From positions 1,674,001 to 1,738,000 of the forward strand of contig NZ_CP095757.1 of NCBI RefSeq assembly GCF_023093535.1: a DNA stretch of 64,000 nucleotides. Reading direction: 5' to 3'. The DNA comes from Halovivax limisalsi (GTDB taxonomy: Archaea > Halobacteriota > Halobacteria > Halobacteriales > Natrialbaceae). A program made the position numbers and the translations under genes. Each line of letters starts with the position of its first letter. Within the stretch, counting starts at the first letter, position 1. Positions 9,727-18,887 of the stretch are shown here, in pieces. Under the pieces are notes generated by a model. It saw only the letters and a list, made by a program, of their open reading frames with translations, did no database searches and was not told the origin of the DNA.

Positions 9727-9742
9727 CTGGGTCGCGACCCAG
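9727..9742. promoter_or_regulatory. 16-bp perfect palindrome at the start of the DUF5798-type gene
   Basis: CTGGGTCGCGACCCAG is a perfect inverted repeat 10 bp upstream of the start codon at 9717. Flanking AACC and GGTT extend it imperfectly. A weak TATA-like GTAACGTATC lies at 9769-9780 on the minus strand, so the palindrome falls at or just after the expected transcription start. It may be an operator or a leader hairpin. The rest of the 9718-10035 interval holds only the hsp20 promoter. Confidence 0.4.
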
Positions 9743-9984
9743 TTGGTTCTTTCCACTCCGCGACGAGCCGATACGTTACTCGCGTGTACAGGTCGACTCG
9801 AGGGGAATCGTCCGCCCGCACGCCGTCCGTAGCGTCGATCGCTATTGCCTCGCAGCCGATGCTCGCGCCGGGCTCAAGCTCACTGCCTGCCTCCCTGCGA
9901 TACGCTTCTCGCCGGTCCCCGGTTCGCGGCTCCGGAAGTTCGATGTAATGGTTCCGATCAAATCACATCCGAATTGAAAGACAA

Positions 9985-10030
9985 GATTTTTTACGAACCG
10001 CGTACAATCTTTTCCTGCACGCGAGGTGAC
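9985..10030 (+). promoter_or_regulatory. hsp20 promoter (TATA-like box) and ribosome binding site
   Basis: A T-rich TATA-like element (GATTTTTTACG, 9985-9995) stands in an AT-rich patch that contrasts with the GC-rich surroundings, preceded by purine-rich GAAAGAC (candidate BRE). GAGGTGA (10023-10029) precedes the ATG at 10036 with normal spacing. A leadered transcript with a true Shine-Dalgarno site contrasts with the leaderless look of many other genes here. Confidence 0.55.
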
Positions 10031-10035
10031 CATCC

Positions 10036-10407
10036 ATGGTGCCACGCGCATCACCGACGTCATCCTGGATGCAAGGCCTCGACTTCCCGTCCCGCATTTT
10101 CGGGGAGTCCGGTGGAACCGACTACGAACTGTACGAGGAAGACGGCGAGTTCGTGCTCACCGTCGACCTGCCCGGCTTCGAGCGCGAGGAGATCGACCTC
10201 GCGTGGGACGAGGGCATCCTGAACGTCGCCGCCGAGCACGTCGACGACGAGCGCGGTCGCCGGAAGACCTACCACCGGCGCTACCGCTTCCCGAAGGTCG
10301 TCGACGAGGACGAGATCGACGCCCGCTACACCAACGGCGTGCTCGAGGTCCGGCTGCCGACCGCCGGCAGCACGGTCCAGGGAACGCCGATCGAAGTCAA
10401 GGGCTGA
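10036..10407 (+). CDS. small heat-shock protein, Hsp20/alpha-crystallin family
   Basis: 123 residues. After a short N-terminal arm (ending near DFPSRIF) comes an alpha-crystallin domain of about 85 residues: EDGEFVLTVDLPGFEREEIDLAWDEGILNVAAEH, then RRYRFPKVVDEDEIDARYTNGVLEVRLPT with the conserved NGVLxVxLP motif. It holds unfolding proteins in a refoldable state. It sits 207 bp upstream of the Cdc48-type ATPase on the same strand, separated by a strong hairpin, so the two may be co-regulated rather than one operon. Confidence 0.93.
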   Translation: MVPRASPTSSWMQGLDFPSRIFGESGGTDYELYEEDGEFVLTVDLPGFEREEIDLAWDEGILNVAAEHVDDERGRRKTYHRRYRFPKVVDEDEIDARYTNGVLEVRLPTAGSTVQGTPIEVKG

Positions 10408-10493
10408 ACTCGTCCGCCCACCGCTCGGCCGACCCCACTGTCGGCCGACGCTGAACCCGGCCTCGACCACGAAGTACGTGATCCGACCCACGA

Positions 10494-10515
10494 GCGCCGC
10501 TGCCTGCAGCGGCGC
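10494..10515. terminator. hairpin between hsp20 and the Cdc48-type gene
   Basis: A perfect 10-bp inverted repeat (GCGCCGCTGC then GCAGCGGCGC) with a 2-nt spacer lies 87 bp after the hsp20 stop and 100 bp before the ATPase start. It could end or slow the hsp20 transcript. No T-run follows, so the terminator role is an inference. Confidence 0.4.
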
Positions 10516-10614
10516 CGTGGCCCCCGATCGTCCGGCCCTGCCCCTGCAGGCACGTGCTCGTTCCTTTCGGGTATCGTCCGTTCGGACACCGTCTCCCAGC
10601 TCGGGTGAGGAGCC

Positions 10615-13017
10615 ATGGATCTGATCGTCAAACCGCTCAAGCGCAAGGACACCGGACGCGGACTGGCATCGATCGACCGCGAGGCGATGGCCGATCTCGG
10701 GGTCGCGAGCGGCGAGTTCGTCGCGATCGACGGTCCCGAGGGGTCCGTCGTGGCGCGCGTGTGGCCCGGCCGGTCCGCCGACTCGGGCCGGGGCACGATC
10801 CGCATCGACGGCGAACTGCGAAACGCCGCCGGCGTCCGCATCGACGATCGCGTGACCGTCGAATCGGCCGACGTCGAGTCCGCCGAGCGGGTCAGCGTCG
10901 CGTTCCCGAGCTCCGTCCGGCTCCGGGGCGACCTCGGGTCGTACCTCCGGGACCAGCTGTCGGACCGGGCGGTGGCGGCCGGCGACCGACTCGCGGTCCC
11001 GCTCGGGTTCGGGATCCTGTCGGACCGGAGCGGCCACCGACTCCCGGTGACGATCGTCGACACGGAGCCGTCCGGCACGGTCGTGATCGATTCACAGACG
11101 CGGATCGAGGTGGCCGAGGAGTCGCCCGAGGAGATTCAGGTTTCCGAGACGGAGCCGACCGAAACCCGGCCGCCGAGCGTGACCTACGAGGACGTCGGCG
11201 GCCTCGACGACGAGCTCGACCAGGTGCGCGAGATGATCGAGCTCCCGATGCGACACCCGGAGCTCTTCCGAACGCTGGGGATCGAGCCGCCGAAGGGCGT
11301 CCTGCTGCACGGCCCGCCGGGGACCGGCAAGACGCTCATCGCCCGCGCGGTCGCGAACGAGATCGACGCCCACTTCGAGACGATCTCGGGTCCCGAGATC
11401 ATGTCGAAGTACTACGGCGAGTCCGAAGAGCAGCTCCGCGAGGTGTTCGAGGAGGCCGCCGAGCACGAGCCCGCGATCGTCTTCATCGACGAACTCGACT
11501 CCATCGCGCCCAAGCGCGAGGACGTCCAGGGCGACGTCGAGCGCCGCGTCGTCGCCCAGCTGCTGTCGATCATGGACGGCCTCGAGGAGCGCGGCCGGAT
11601 CACCGTCATCGGCACGACCAACCGCGTCGACGCCGTCGACCCCGCGCTGCGTCGCCCGGGCCGCTTCGACCGCGAGATCGAGATCGGCGTGCCGGACGAG
11701 ACTGGCCGCGAGGAGGTCCTGCAGATCCACACCCGGGGCATGCCCATGGCCGACGACGTCGATCTCGGCCGGCTGGCCGGTAACACGCACGGCTTCGTCG
11801 GCGCCGACCTGGAGAGCCTCACCAAGGAGGCGGCCATGACGGCCATGCGCCGCATCCGGCCCGACCTCGATCTCGAGGCCGACGAGGAGATCGACGCCGA
11901 GGTCCTCGACGAAGTCGAAGTGACCGCCGACGACTTCAAGCGCGCGCTCCGGGGCATCGAACCCTCCGCGATGTGCGAGGTCTTCGTCGAGGTCCCCGAC
12001 GTGAACTGGGAGGACGTCGGCGGCCTGGAGGCGGCCAAAGCGCGCCTCCGCGAGACGATCCAGTGGCCGCTCGACCACGCCGACGCCTACGAGCGGGTGA
12101 ACCTGGATCCGGCCAAGGGCGTCCTGCTCTACGGCCCGCCCGGCACCGGCAAGACGCTGCTCGCGAAAGCCGTCGCCAGCGAGGCCGAGTCGAACTTCAT
12201 CTCGGTCAAGGGCCCCGAGCTGTTCGACAAGTACGTCGGGGAGAGCGAGAAGGGCGTTCGCGAGATCTTCAGCAAGGCCCGCGAGAACGCCCCGACGGTG
12301 ATCTTCTTCGACGAGATCGACGCCATCGCGACCGAGCGAGGCAGCGGGGGCGGCGACTCCAACGTCGGGGAGCGCGTCGTCTCGCAGCTGCTGACCGAAC
12401 TCGACGGGCTGGAGGAACTCGAGGACGTGGTCGTCGTCGCCGCCTCGAACCGACCGGAACTCATCGACGACGCCCTGCTCCGGCCCGGCCGCCTCGACCG
12501 CCACGTCGCCGTCACCGAACCCGACGAGGCCGCGCGCCGCGAGATCTTCGCGATCCACACCCGCGACCGTCCGCTCGCCGACGACGTCGATCTCGACGAG
12601 CTGGCCGCCGAGACCGAGGACTACACCGGTGCGGACGTCGAGGCGGTCTGTCGCGAGGCGGCCACGATCGCCGTCCGCGAGTACGTCGACGCGACCACAG
12701 CGGGCGAGGACCGCGACGTCGACGAAATCGAACTGACCGCCGAGCACTTCGAGCGGGCGATCGAGAACGTCCAGCCCAGCGGGACGAACGAGTTCGACCG
12801 AACGGGCCGCGATCTCGAGGCGGTCACCGTCGAAGACGCCGGCGATCCACGCGGCGGATTCGATAGGGAACCGGCCGCCACCGAGGACGTTCCGCCCGCG
12901 GCGGCGAATACCGGCGCCGCGGGGGCAGCCGAGCGGACTGATCAGCGCCCCGAGGCGGAAGAGTCGGAACGCGACGATACCGACGACTCCAATCGATCGG
13001 ACGAGCGAGACCGGTGA
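10615..13017 (+). CDS. Cdc48/VAT-type AAA+ ATPase
   Basis: 800 residues. An N-terminal substrate/cofactor-binding domain (about 1-180; [13 protein letters not shown] at the start) is followed by two AAA modules. D1 has Walker A GPPGTGKT near 232 and Walker [14 protein letters not shown]2 has Walker A near 505 and [13 protein letters not shown]; the Arg-finger region reads RPGRLDRH. It forms a hexameric unfoldase that can feed substrates to the archaeal proteasome. The C-terminal 90 residues are an acidic low-complexity tail, where the HbYX-type proteasome docking end is not evident (it ends in SDERDR). GAGGAG precedes the ATG. Confidence 0.95.
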   Translation: MDLIVKPLKRKDTGRGLASIDREAMADLGVASGEFVAIDGPEGSVVARVWPGRSADSGRGTIRIDGELRNAAGVRIDDRVTVESADVESAERVSVAFPSSVRLRGDLGSYLRDQLSDRAVAAGDRLAVPLGFGILSDRSGHRLPVTIVDTEPSGTVVIDSQTRIEVAEESPEEIQVSETEPTETRPPSVTYEDVGGLDDELDQVREMIELPMRHPELFRTLGIEPPKGVLLHGPPGTGKTLIARAVANEIDAHFETISGPEIMSKYYGESEEQLREVFEEAAEHEPAIVFIDELDSIAPKREDVQGDVERRVVAQLLSIMDGLEERGRITVIGTTNRVDAVDPALRRPGRFDREIEIGVPDETGREEVLQIHTRGMPMADDVDLGRLAGNTHGFVGADLESLTKEAAMTAMRRIRPDLDLEADEEIDAEVLDEVEVTADDFKRALRGIEPSAMCEVFVEVPDVNWEDVGGLEAAKARLRETIQWPLDHADAYERVNLDPAKGVLLYGPPGTGKTLLAKAVASEAESNFISVKGPELFDKYVGESEKGVREIFSKARENAPTVIFFDEIDAIATERGSGGGDSNVGERVVSQLLTELDGLEELEDVVVVAASNRPELIDDALLRPGRLDRHVAVTEPDEAARREIFAIHTRDRPLADDVDLDELAAETEDYTGADVEAVCREAATIAVREYVDATTAGEDRDVDEIELTAEHFERAIENVQPSGTNEFDRTGRDLEAVTVEDAGDPRGGFDREPAATEDVPPAAANTGAAGAAERTDQRPEAEESERDDTDDSNRSDERDR

Positions 13018-13163
13018 ACGAGACGCCGCAGTCGGACGGCACAGTTGTCGCTGCCACCTTGGGGGCGATACGCGCCGCCACTCGACGTCCGGTCGGCGCC
13101 CGATAGTTCGACGATCGATCATCGATAGGAACGACTAAATACGACGCGTAAAAATACGAATTT

Positions 13164-13871
13164 ATGACATTTAGGCCCGTCGATGCGCTCAGTGAGGGGG
13201 TGACACACACGCTATCCAGAAACGGGCTCTTGCTGGTCCTCGCCTCGTACCTCCTGAGCGCGGTGTCCGTTCTCTTCCTGCCGGTTCGAACGGATCCGAC
13301 CCCCGGAACCGACGTGCGGGTGCTCCGATCGCCCGTGATCGGCGATTCGGTCGCACTCGGCGCTCTCGTCGCGCTTGTCTCCGGAATTCTATCGTTGTAC
13401 GTGGCGATCGTCGCCTTCCGAACGTTCGTCAGCGGTGCGACGGACCGTTTCCCGGCGGGTGCAGTCGGACATCGCCCCCTTTGGGCGCTTGTAAACGTCT
13501 TCGTCGGGTACCTGGTGTTCGGCGTCCTCGTCGGAATCGGGTTCGTCCTGCTGATCGTCCCCGGGTTCTTCCTGCTGGTTTCCCTCTGGTTCTTCGCCGT
13601 CTCCGTCGCCGTCGAGGACGAGTCCTTCGTCGAGGGGCTCGAACGCAGCTGGGCGCTCACGTCCGAGAACCGGTTGCCGGTGTTCTTCCTCGGCGTTCTC
13701 GTCGTCCTCACCACGGGCGTTCTCGGCTGGCTATTCGCGATCTTCGGTGCGCCCCTCGGCGACGTCCCACGACTACTCGTTCGACAGTTCGGCGCATCCG
13801 TCGGAACCGTGCTCGGCTACGCGACTACCGCCACGGCCTTCGTTCAGCTCCGCGAGTCCAATCGTCGGTGA
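13164..13871 (+). CDS. multi-pass membrane protein (GDPD/DUF7847 membrane-domain-like)
   Basis: 235 residues with about six membrane helices: LLLVLASYLLSAVSVLFL, ALGALVALVSGILSLYVAIV, LVNVFVGYLVFGVLVGIG, VLLIVPGFFLLVSLWFFAV, VFFLGVLVVLTTGVLGWLF and a C-terminal hydrophobic stretch. The loop VEDESFVEGLERSWALT is typical of haloarchaeal proteins related to glycerophosphodiester-phosphodiesterase membrane domains; no catalytic domain is present. A TATA-like ACTAAATA (13133-13140) about 27 bp upstream of the ATG indicates a leaderless message. Function unknown. Confidence 0.7.
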   Translation: MTFRPVDALSEGVTHTLSRNGLLLVLASYLLSAVSVLFLPVRTDPTPGTDVRVLRSPVIGDSVALGALVALVSGILSLYVAIVAFRTFVSGATDRFPAGAVGHRPLWALVNVFVGYLVFGVLVGIGFVLLIVPGFFLLVSLWFFAVSVAVEDESFVEGLERSWALTSENRLPVFFLGVLVVLTTGVLGWLFAIFGAPLGDVPRLLVRQFGASVGTVLGYATTATAFVQLRESNRR

Positions 13872-14112
13872 CCGGATCGCCACTCGGCCGGCCAGTCCCC
13901 GGACAGCGCCCGTCCAGCCCGCGCTCTCGAGGGACGAACGGTTTCAGAATCCGGCCCAGTAATCACTGGCTTCCGTCCGATAGTATCGTCCGCCGGCCGC
14001 GTCAGGACGCCAGACACCGATACGACCCGCGACGACGCCGAGGCCGAGTAGGCGAACTATCGCCGTCGACGGGGCCAGGTACTTCTATACGGCCGGGCCG
14101 CAACTGGGGGCC

Positions 14113-15393
14113 ATGAAACGGTCGAGGGATTCGACTCGCGATCGTCGGGGACGCCGCGAGCTGCTGTCGAGCGCCGGCGCGGCGCTCGTCGCCGGGTTGG
14201 CCGGGTGCGCCGGGACGCTGGACGGGGACGAGACGCCGGATTCGACGAACGAGCCCGGGGACGCGGGGGACCGGTTGCGCCCGGATCTGACCGACGCGGC
14301 TCCCTACCGGATGCACCAGTACGGCCCCGACCACGCCGGCGTCGCGGATGGCGCGGGTCCGACTGCAGCCGTCGACGTGGCCTGGACCTTCCGGGAGGGC
14401 GCCGACGACACCTACTACGAAATCGGCACTCCGGCGATCGTCGACGGCACCGTCTACGTCGCCGAGGGCCGGTCTGACGACGAGGCGGAGGCAGCGACGG
14501 GTGTCTACGCGCTCGATGGGGCGACAGGCGAGGTCGAGTGGGAACAGACGTTCCCCGGGACGAACGCGCTGGGGTCGACGGCCGTGGTCGACGGCGCGGT
14601 GGTGCAGCAGCTCGGCGGGATGGTCGTCGTCCTCGAGGCGGACACGGGTGCGGAACGCTGGCGCGAGCGCCGCGATCTCTCGAACCCGGTGACGGTCGCC
14701 GACGACACCGTCTACGCGATCGAGACCGCGTACGCCGACCCGCCGACGCTCGTCGCGCTCTCCCTCGCGGACGGCGGCGAGCGCTGGACCGAACCGCTGG
14801 CCGACGACGGCCGATTCTGGCCGACAGCCCCGGCGGTCGTCGACGGGACGGTCTACCAGGGCGGCAGCGAGCTGGTCGCGCTGTCGGCCACCGACGGCGA
14901 GCGACGGTGGACGCGCGACCTCGACGCACCCGTGGTCGGGTCGCCGACGGTCGCCGACGGTGACCTCTACGCACCGCTGGGCGACGGCACCGTCAGGGCC
15001 TACGACCTCGACGGCACCCCTCGCTGGACTCAGCCCGTCGAGAGTGCCGCCTCCGTCGTCGGCACACCGTTCGTCTCGTCGCCGGCGGTCGCTGAGGGGA
15101 CGTGCTACGTCGTGAACGCCTGGCAGGTGAGCGCGCTCGACGTACAGGACGGCTCGATCCGGTGGACGACCGAAGGCGACGCGGACGGCACGCCGCTCGT
15201 CGCCGACGGCGTCGTCTACATCGGCGGCTTGAGCGCTGCGGCCGCTTACGACGGCGCGAGCGGCGATCGCCTCTGGCACCACGACTCGGCTGCCTCAACT
15301 GGCGCCGGCCGGGTCACCCCTGTCGTCGGCGACGCCGTCCTCTACCCCAGCGGCGGCCTCCACGCGCTGGTCGAGCAGGAATCGTCGTCCTGA
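14113..15393 (+). CDS. Tat-exported lipoprotein with PQQ-like beta-propeller repeats
   Basis: 426 residues. The N-terminus holds a twin-arginine signal (RRGRRELLSSAG) with lipobox AGLAGC and Cys32 as the likely lipidated residue. It is followed by an Asp/Glu-rich linker and then six or seven blade-like repeats of about 40 residues. Each blade has a variant of VDGTVYV...ALDGATGEVEWE (for example GERRWTRDLDAP, GSIRWTTEGDADG, GDRLWHH). Such outer-face propellers act as scaffolds or sensors; the haloarchaeal ones usually lack quinone enzyme residues. GGGGG just before the ATG may act as ribosome binding site. Confidence 0.88.
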   Translation: MKRSRDSTRDRRGRRELLSSAGAALVAGLAGCAGTLDGDETPDSTNEPGDAGDRLRPDLTDAAPYRMHQYGPDHAGVADGAGPTAAVDVAWTFREGADDTYYEIGTPAIVDGTVYVAEGRSDDEAEAATGVYALDGATGEVEWEQTFPGTNALGSTAVVDGAVVQQLGGMVVVLEADTGAERWRERRDLSNPVTVADDTVYAIETAYADPPTLVALSLADGGERWTEPLADDGRFWPTAPAVVDGTVYQGGSELVALSATDGERRWTRDLDAPVVGSPTVADGDLYAPLGDGTVRAYDLDGTPRWTQPVESAASVVGTPFVSSPAVAEGTCYVVNAWQVSALDVQDGSIRWTTEGDADGTPLVADGVVYIGGLSAAAAYDGASGDRLWHHDSAASTGAGRVTPVVGDAVLYPSGGLHALVEQESSS

Positions 15394-15596
15394 TTCGGCG
15401 CCGAACCCGCGTCCGTCTTCGCGAGGTGAGTGCCGACGTTCAAATGCGGCCGGTGACGCCGCGCCGATTGTCCGCGCCCGTTCGGCCGGGTCGACGATGC
15501 CGCGATCGACGATCGAACGCCGCCTCGCCCCTGGCCCGTCGTCCATTCCTCGCGCTAGACGAAAGGCCCTTAAGTCACAGCGGCCTACCGGGAGAT

Positions 15597-15900
15597 GGAC
15601 TAGGTCGGGCAGTTAGGCCCTGCTCGTCACCCGCACTATGGCCTTCAGCGGGGACCGAACGCCGCGGGCGTCCGGTCAGACCGACCGGGGCCCCGGGAGC
15701 CAACGTGGAAGCCTCGTCCGTCGGGGACAGCGGTCCGCGATGATCGTCCGCAGGGACGTCCCATCGCGGTTAGCCGGCGACAGCCCATCAGGCGCGGAAG
15801 CGAGCAGTGGACCGTCGGACACCTGTCGCTCGACGGGTCGCGGGGTGGAGGAGGCAACCGGGATTCCCCCGGTCGGAACGCCGGGCCACCGCGGTCGTCC
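15597..15900 (+). ncRNA. ffs: signal recognition particle 7S RNA
   Basis: The region carries the hallmark of SRP helix 8: TCAGG-CGC-GGAA-GCG-AGCAG at 15788-15807, i.e. a GGAA tetraloop on a GC stem flanked by the asymmetric loop bases bound by SRP54. The 5' domain TAGGTCGGGCAG...GGCCCTGCTC (15601-15626) matches the archaeal 5' Alu domain with helices 3 and 4. The ends GGAC (15597) and GTCC (15897) can pair as helix 1, giving about 304 nt, the known size of halobacterial 7S RNA. A CCTTAAGT box at 15569-15576 fits a promoter about 25 bp upstream. Short ORFs inside it are meaningless. Exact ends are inferred. Confidence 0.92.
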
Positions 15901-16290
15901 ACATTCATCAACCTTTTACGCTGCACTCGTGCGCGCCGGTAGCAGCATCGCTGCTACACGGCGCGCTGTCGTTCGGTAAAATGTTGATCAAAAGCACTCC
16001 TCCCTCCCCGACAGCCGCGCGGAGCGCGGCTTCTCGGTCGGTCGTCGGCCCGCTCGCGAGTCCGGCCGGACTCGCTCGCGGTGAGCATCGTTGGCAATCG
16101 CCCTACCCTTCCCCGTCGTTCGCGCGGATCGCTGGCGCGATCACGCGCTCCGGGCCACCGCATAATCGCGCGTGACCGTAGTTCCAACAAGAATCGCCGG
16201 AGCCGGCGTCGGTTTCGTCCTCCGCGGGACGCTGTTGGCGAACGATTCGGGAAAATAGTCGTAGGTGCGATTGCGGCCAGAAACAGGTGT
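15901..16290. other. 390-bp intergenic region with three inverted repeats, possible structured RNA
   Basis: No convincing protein gene was found. Three inverted repeats stand out: GCCGCGC-GGA-GCGCGGC (16014-16030), the perfect 20-bp palindrome made of GCGAGTCCGG and CCGGACTCGC (16056-16075), and TCACGCGC/GCGCGTGA (16141-16175) with a 19-nt loop, preceded by GATCGC-TGGC-GCGATC (16127-16142). On the plus strand an ACA triplet (16187-16189) follows the last stem, the arrangement of an H/ACA guide, but no kink-turn was identified. It may instead hold terminators of the convergent SRP RNA and yhbY transcripts. Confidence 0.3.
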
Positions 16291-16539
16291 TTAGCGGTAC
16301 AGCACGGCGGTGTGCCCGCGCGTGTCGTGGATCTTCGCGCCGACATCCTCGGCCAGGTCGGTCGCGAGTTCCTCGGTGTCGGTTCCCCCGCGGGCGGCGC
16401 GCAGGAACTTCACCTTCACCAGGTCGCGATCGTCGAGCTGGGCGTCGAGTTCGTCGGCGACGGCGTCGACGCCGCCCTTGCCGACCCAGACGGTGACGTC
16501 GAGGTCGTGAGCGCGTTTGGTCCGTTCGGCTTCGTCCAT
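16291..16539 (-). CDS. YhbY/CRM family RNA-binding protein
   Basis: 82 residues. The compact CRM fold is evident: TVWVGKGGVDAVADELDAQL contains the GxxG RNA-binding loop (GKGG). It is followed by DLVKVKFLRAA, then LATDLAEDVGAKIHDTRGHTAVLYR, the terminal strand ending in the usual L-Y-R. Bacterial YhbY binds pre-50S ribosomal particles; archaeal members are thought to act in ribosome or RNA processing. It follows the RNase P protein gene by 72 nt on the same strand, a pairing that suits an RNA-maturation operon. Confidence 0.9.
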   Translation of the reverse strand: MDEAERTKRAHDLDVTVWVGKGGVDAVADELDAQLDDRDLVKVKFLRAARGGTDTEELATDLAEDVGAKIHDTRGHTAVLYR

Positions 16540-16611
16540 GCGTGTGGGTTGGCCGCGAGCGGTTTGAATGGACCGTCTCGCCGGTCGCGGGATCAGTCGG
16601 TTCTGGATGGC

Positions 16612-16887
16612 CTAGTCGTAGGGGTAGCGGGCGTGGTGGCCGCAGTCGCAAGTGATCACGACGTGTCTGTCCCGGAGGCGGACGCGGGCGTTATCGCCCG
16701 GTCGGAGGTAGGCGTCGCAGGCGTCGCAGGTCGAGCGCGTGAACGAGCGCGGCAGCGACAGGCGGTTTCGTTCCGCGATGCGACGGGCCAGTCGGACGTA
16801 CTCGCGGGCGCGGTCGTGGTGGCCGGACGCGGCGGCGTCGCGCGCCAGGGTTTCGAGTCGCTCGATCCGCTCCTCGGCCACCGTCAT
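16612..16887 (-). CDS. rnp4: ribonuclease P protein component 4 (Rpp21 family)
   Basis: 91 residues. The N-terminal helical part (AEERIERLETLARDAAASGHHDRAREYVRLARRIAERNRLSLP) is followed by a zinc ribbon with CDACDAY and CDCGHHARYPYD; the four Cys are in CxxC and CxC pairs. It is the archaeal Rpp21 homologue that binds the specificity domain of RNase P RNA during tRNA 5' maturation. The start at 16887 is preceded by AAAGGGGGACGT, a possible ribosome binding site. An ATG at 16932 would add 15 residues (MSERNTDLGG...). Confidence 0.93.
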   Translation of the reverse strand: MTVAEERIERLETLARDAAASGHHDRAREYVRLARRIAERNRLSLPRSFTRSTCDACDAYLRPGDNARVRLRDRHVVITCDCGHHARYPYD

Positions 16888-17101
16888 ACGTCCCCCTTTG
16901 CCGCCGCCTAAATCGGTGTTTCGTTCCGACACTACCCGCGCGGCCAGTCGCTCGCGCCCTCGTGCTGATCTAAAACCGCGTTTTATTTAGGGTGGAGCGT
17001 CGAGCGAGTAGATAACTCGATGCGTTCGTCTCTCCGGCTCGAATCCCTCCGCTCTCGGGCGCCCTCCCGACGTCGATCGTCTCGACGGAGTCGTCAGTCA
17101 C

Positions 17102-17113
17102 AATATAATTATA
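17102..17113 (+). promoter_or_regulatory. TATA-like promoter of the first SBP-PAP2 module
   Basis: AATATAATTATA is the most AT-rich patch between the RNase P gene and the lipoprotein gene. It lies about 32-43 bp upstream of the ATG at 17145, placing the transcription start a few nucleotides before the start codon. A second AT-rich inverted repeat (AAAAC-CGC-GTTTT, 16974-16986) upstream probably belongs to the opposite, RNase P side. Confidence 0.5.
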
Positions 17114-17144
17114 CGCTGGAGTTCCCCGTTGGCCATAGAGACCG

Positions 17145-18887
17145 ATGACGGGGAGGAGGGACCGGGCCGGACTGTCGCGACGGGAGTACCTGACGGCAGG
17201 CGTCGCCGCCGGCGGGCTCGGCCTCGCCGGCTGTGGCGCGCTGTTGAACCGCGTCGACCCGGACTCGACCGACCAGCTCTCGGTGACGATCACCGCGGTC
17301 CCCGACGACGACGATCGGCAAGTAAACGGGATCTTTACCGACCTCGAGGCGAAGCTGAACGCCGTCGGGATCGACGTCTCGTTCGATCTGCGGATGACTC
17401 ACGAGTTCTACCGCGCGATCTTGATGGAGAACGACTTCGACATGTACGTGGGATACTTCCCGGGTGATCGAACGCTCGATTACCTCTACATGCTGTGTCA
17501 CTCGCAGTTCATCAACGATCCGGGCTGGCAGAATCCCTTCGGGCTGACGAACATCCAGCTCGACGATCACCTCGAGGCGCAGCGTCGAGAGGCGGGCGAA
17601 CGGCGAGCGGAGACGCTCGTGGCCGTCCTCGAAACGCTGGTCGAGACGAAGCCCTTCGTTCCGATCTGCGAGCCGTCGCAGCATCGCGTGGTGACCGATC
17701 AACACTTCGGGGGCTGGCGACCGGACCGGCTGAACTCTAGCCTGGGCTACCTGGGTCTCGAGCAAGTCGGGTCGACCGCCGACATGACCGGCCTCCTCCT
17801 GGACGCCCGGGCGACGCAGAACGTCAATCCGCTCGCCGTGTTCTTCCGCCGGCGCGGGGCGGTCGTCAACCTCCTCTACGATTCGATCGCTCGGTACGTC
17901 GACGGCTCGTTGACGCCCTGGCTCGCGACCGACTGGACGATGGACGAGACGAGCGCCACGGTCACGCTCAGGGAGGACTGTCACTTTCACGACGATGAGG
18001 CGCTCACCGCAGACGACGTCGTCTTCACGTACGACCTGATCGCGGATCTCTCGCTCGGGCGGGCGGAGTCGCCGGTCCCGTCGCCGCGATTCCGCCGAGA
18101 ACGGTCGCTGATCGAGGCCGTCGAAGTGATCGACGACGAGACCGTCGCGTTCCGGTTCGACCGGACCACCGACCCCGTCGGTGACGGGTTGACGATCCCG
18201 ATCCTGCCTCGCCACATCTGGGAGCCCCTCGTCGAGGAGCTCGACGAAGAGACGGCGACGACCGAACCCTGGCTCCGCGACGCCCTCCTCTCGGCGCGGG
18301 ACGAGCGGGTCGGCAGTGGCCCCTACGCCGTCGAGGAACTCGTCGAGCGCGAGGAACTGTCCCTCGTCCGGAACGACGAGCACTTCACGCTGCGCGAGTC
18401 GGTCGACCTGCCCGCGCCGACCGCCGAAACCCTTCGCTTCCTGCCGGCGGCGAACAGCTCGTCGGCGATCGCGATGGTCGAAACCGGCGAAGCGTCGGTG
18501 ACGGTCTCGCCGCTCGAATCGCACGCCATCCCCGACCCGGCGGACCTCGACGGGGCGAGGCTGGTCGAGACGAATTCCAGCGGGTTCTACCACGTCGGGT
18601 TCAACCTCAGGCACGAACCGTTTTCGAACACGAACCTCCGCCGGGCGATCGCCAGCCTGATCGACCGCGAGTGGCTGGTCGCGGACGTCTTCGAGGGCAA
18701 CGCCCGGCCGATCACCGCGCCGCGGTCGGACGCGTTCGAGGACGAACTCGCCGGGCGGTCCGCCCCGGACCGGACGGTCCCGTTCGCCGGCGATAGCGGC
18801 GAGCTGGACGTCGAGGCCGCGCGCGATCGGTTCAGGGAGGCAGGCTTCAAGTACGACGAGGATGGTAGGCTCGTGGTGAACGACTGA
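17145..18887 (+). CDS. Tat lipoprotein of the SBP_bac_5 (peptide/nickel-type) fold, apparently circularly permuted
   Basis: 580 residues. The Tat signal (LSRREYLTAG, Arg12-Arg13) ends in lipobox LAGC (Cys30), so the protein is anchored outside the membrane. Residues about 45-215 resemble the C-terminal half of family-5 solute-binding proteins (start SVTITAVPDD, then AKLNAVGIDVSFDL, NDFDMYVGYFPGD, ETLVETKPFVPIC). Residues about 220-580 resemble the N-terminal half (TQNVNPLAVF, LLYDSIARYVDG, LTPWLATDW, LTADDVVFTYDLI near 283, GSGPYAV, NLRRAIASLIDREWLV). The chain stops at YDEDGRLVVND, exactly where the normal family runs on into the segment found here at the front. The stop overlaps the PAP2 start (TGATG). 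No ABC permease or ATPase is nearby. The ligand is unknown. Confidence 0.85.
   Translation: MTGRRDRAGLSRREYLTAGVAAGGLGLAGCGALLNRVDPDSTDQLSVTITAVPDDDDRQVNGIFTDLEAKLNAVGIDVSFDLRMTHEFYRAILMENDFDMYVGYFPGDRTLDYLYMLCHSQFINDPGWQNPFGLTNIQLDDHLEAQRREAGERRAETLVAVLETLVETKPFVPICEPSQHRVVTDQHFGGWRPDRLNSSLGYLGLEQVGSTADMTGLLLDARATQNVNPLAVFFRRRGAVVNLLYDSIARYVDGSLTPWLATDWTMDETSATVTLREDCHFHDDEALTADDVVFTYDLIADLSLGRAESPVPSPRFRRERSLIEAVEVIDDETVAFRFDRTTDPVGDGLTIPILPRHIWEPLVEELDEETATTEPWLRDALLSARDERVGSGPYAVEELVEREELSLVRNDEHFTLRESVDLPAPTAETLRFLPAANSSSAIAMVETGEASVTVSPLESHAIPDPADLDGARLVETNSSGFYHVGFNLRHEPFSNTNLRRAIASLIDREWLVADVFEGNARPITAPRSDAFEDELAGRSAPDRTVPFAGDSGELDVEAARDRFREAGFKYDEDGRLVVND

Noticed and set aside
11092-13122. 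676-codon open frame antisense to the Cdc48-type ATPase
   Set aside because: It is the mirror of a high-GC gene with strong third-position bias; the translation has no domain, is rich in Val/Leu/Arg runs, and the plus strand carries complete AAA motifs.
15638-15979. 113-codon open frame
   Set aside because: It lies across the SRP RNA, whose helix 8 signature is unmistakable; the protein would be Arg/Ser/Pro-rich.
16056-16075. Perfect 20-bp palindrome considered as transposon end or attachment site
   Set aside because: No transposase, integrase, tRNA or target-site duplication is nearby, so only a structural or regulatory role was kept.
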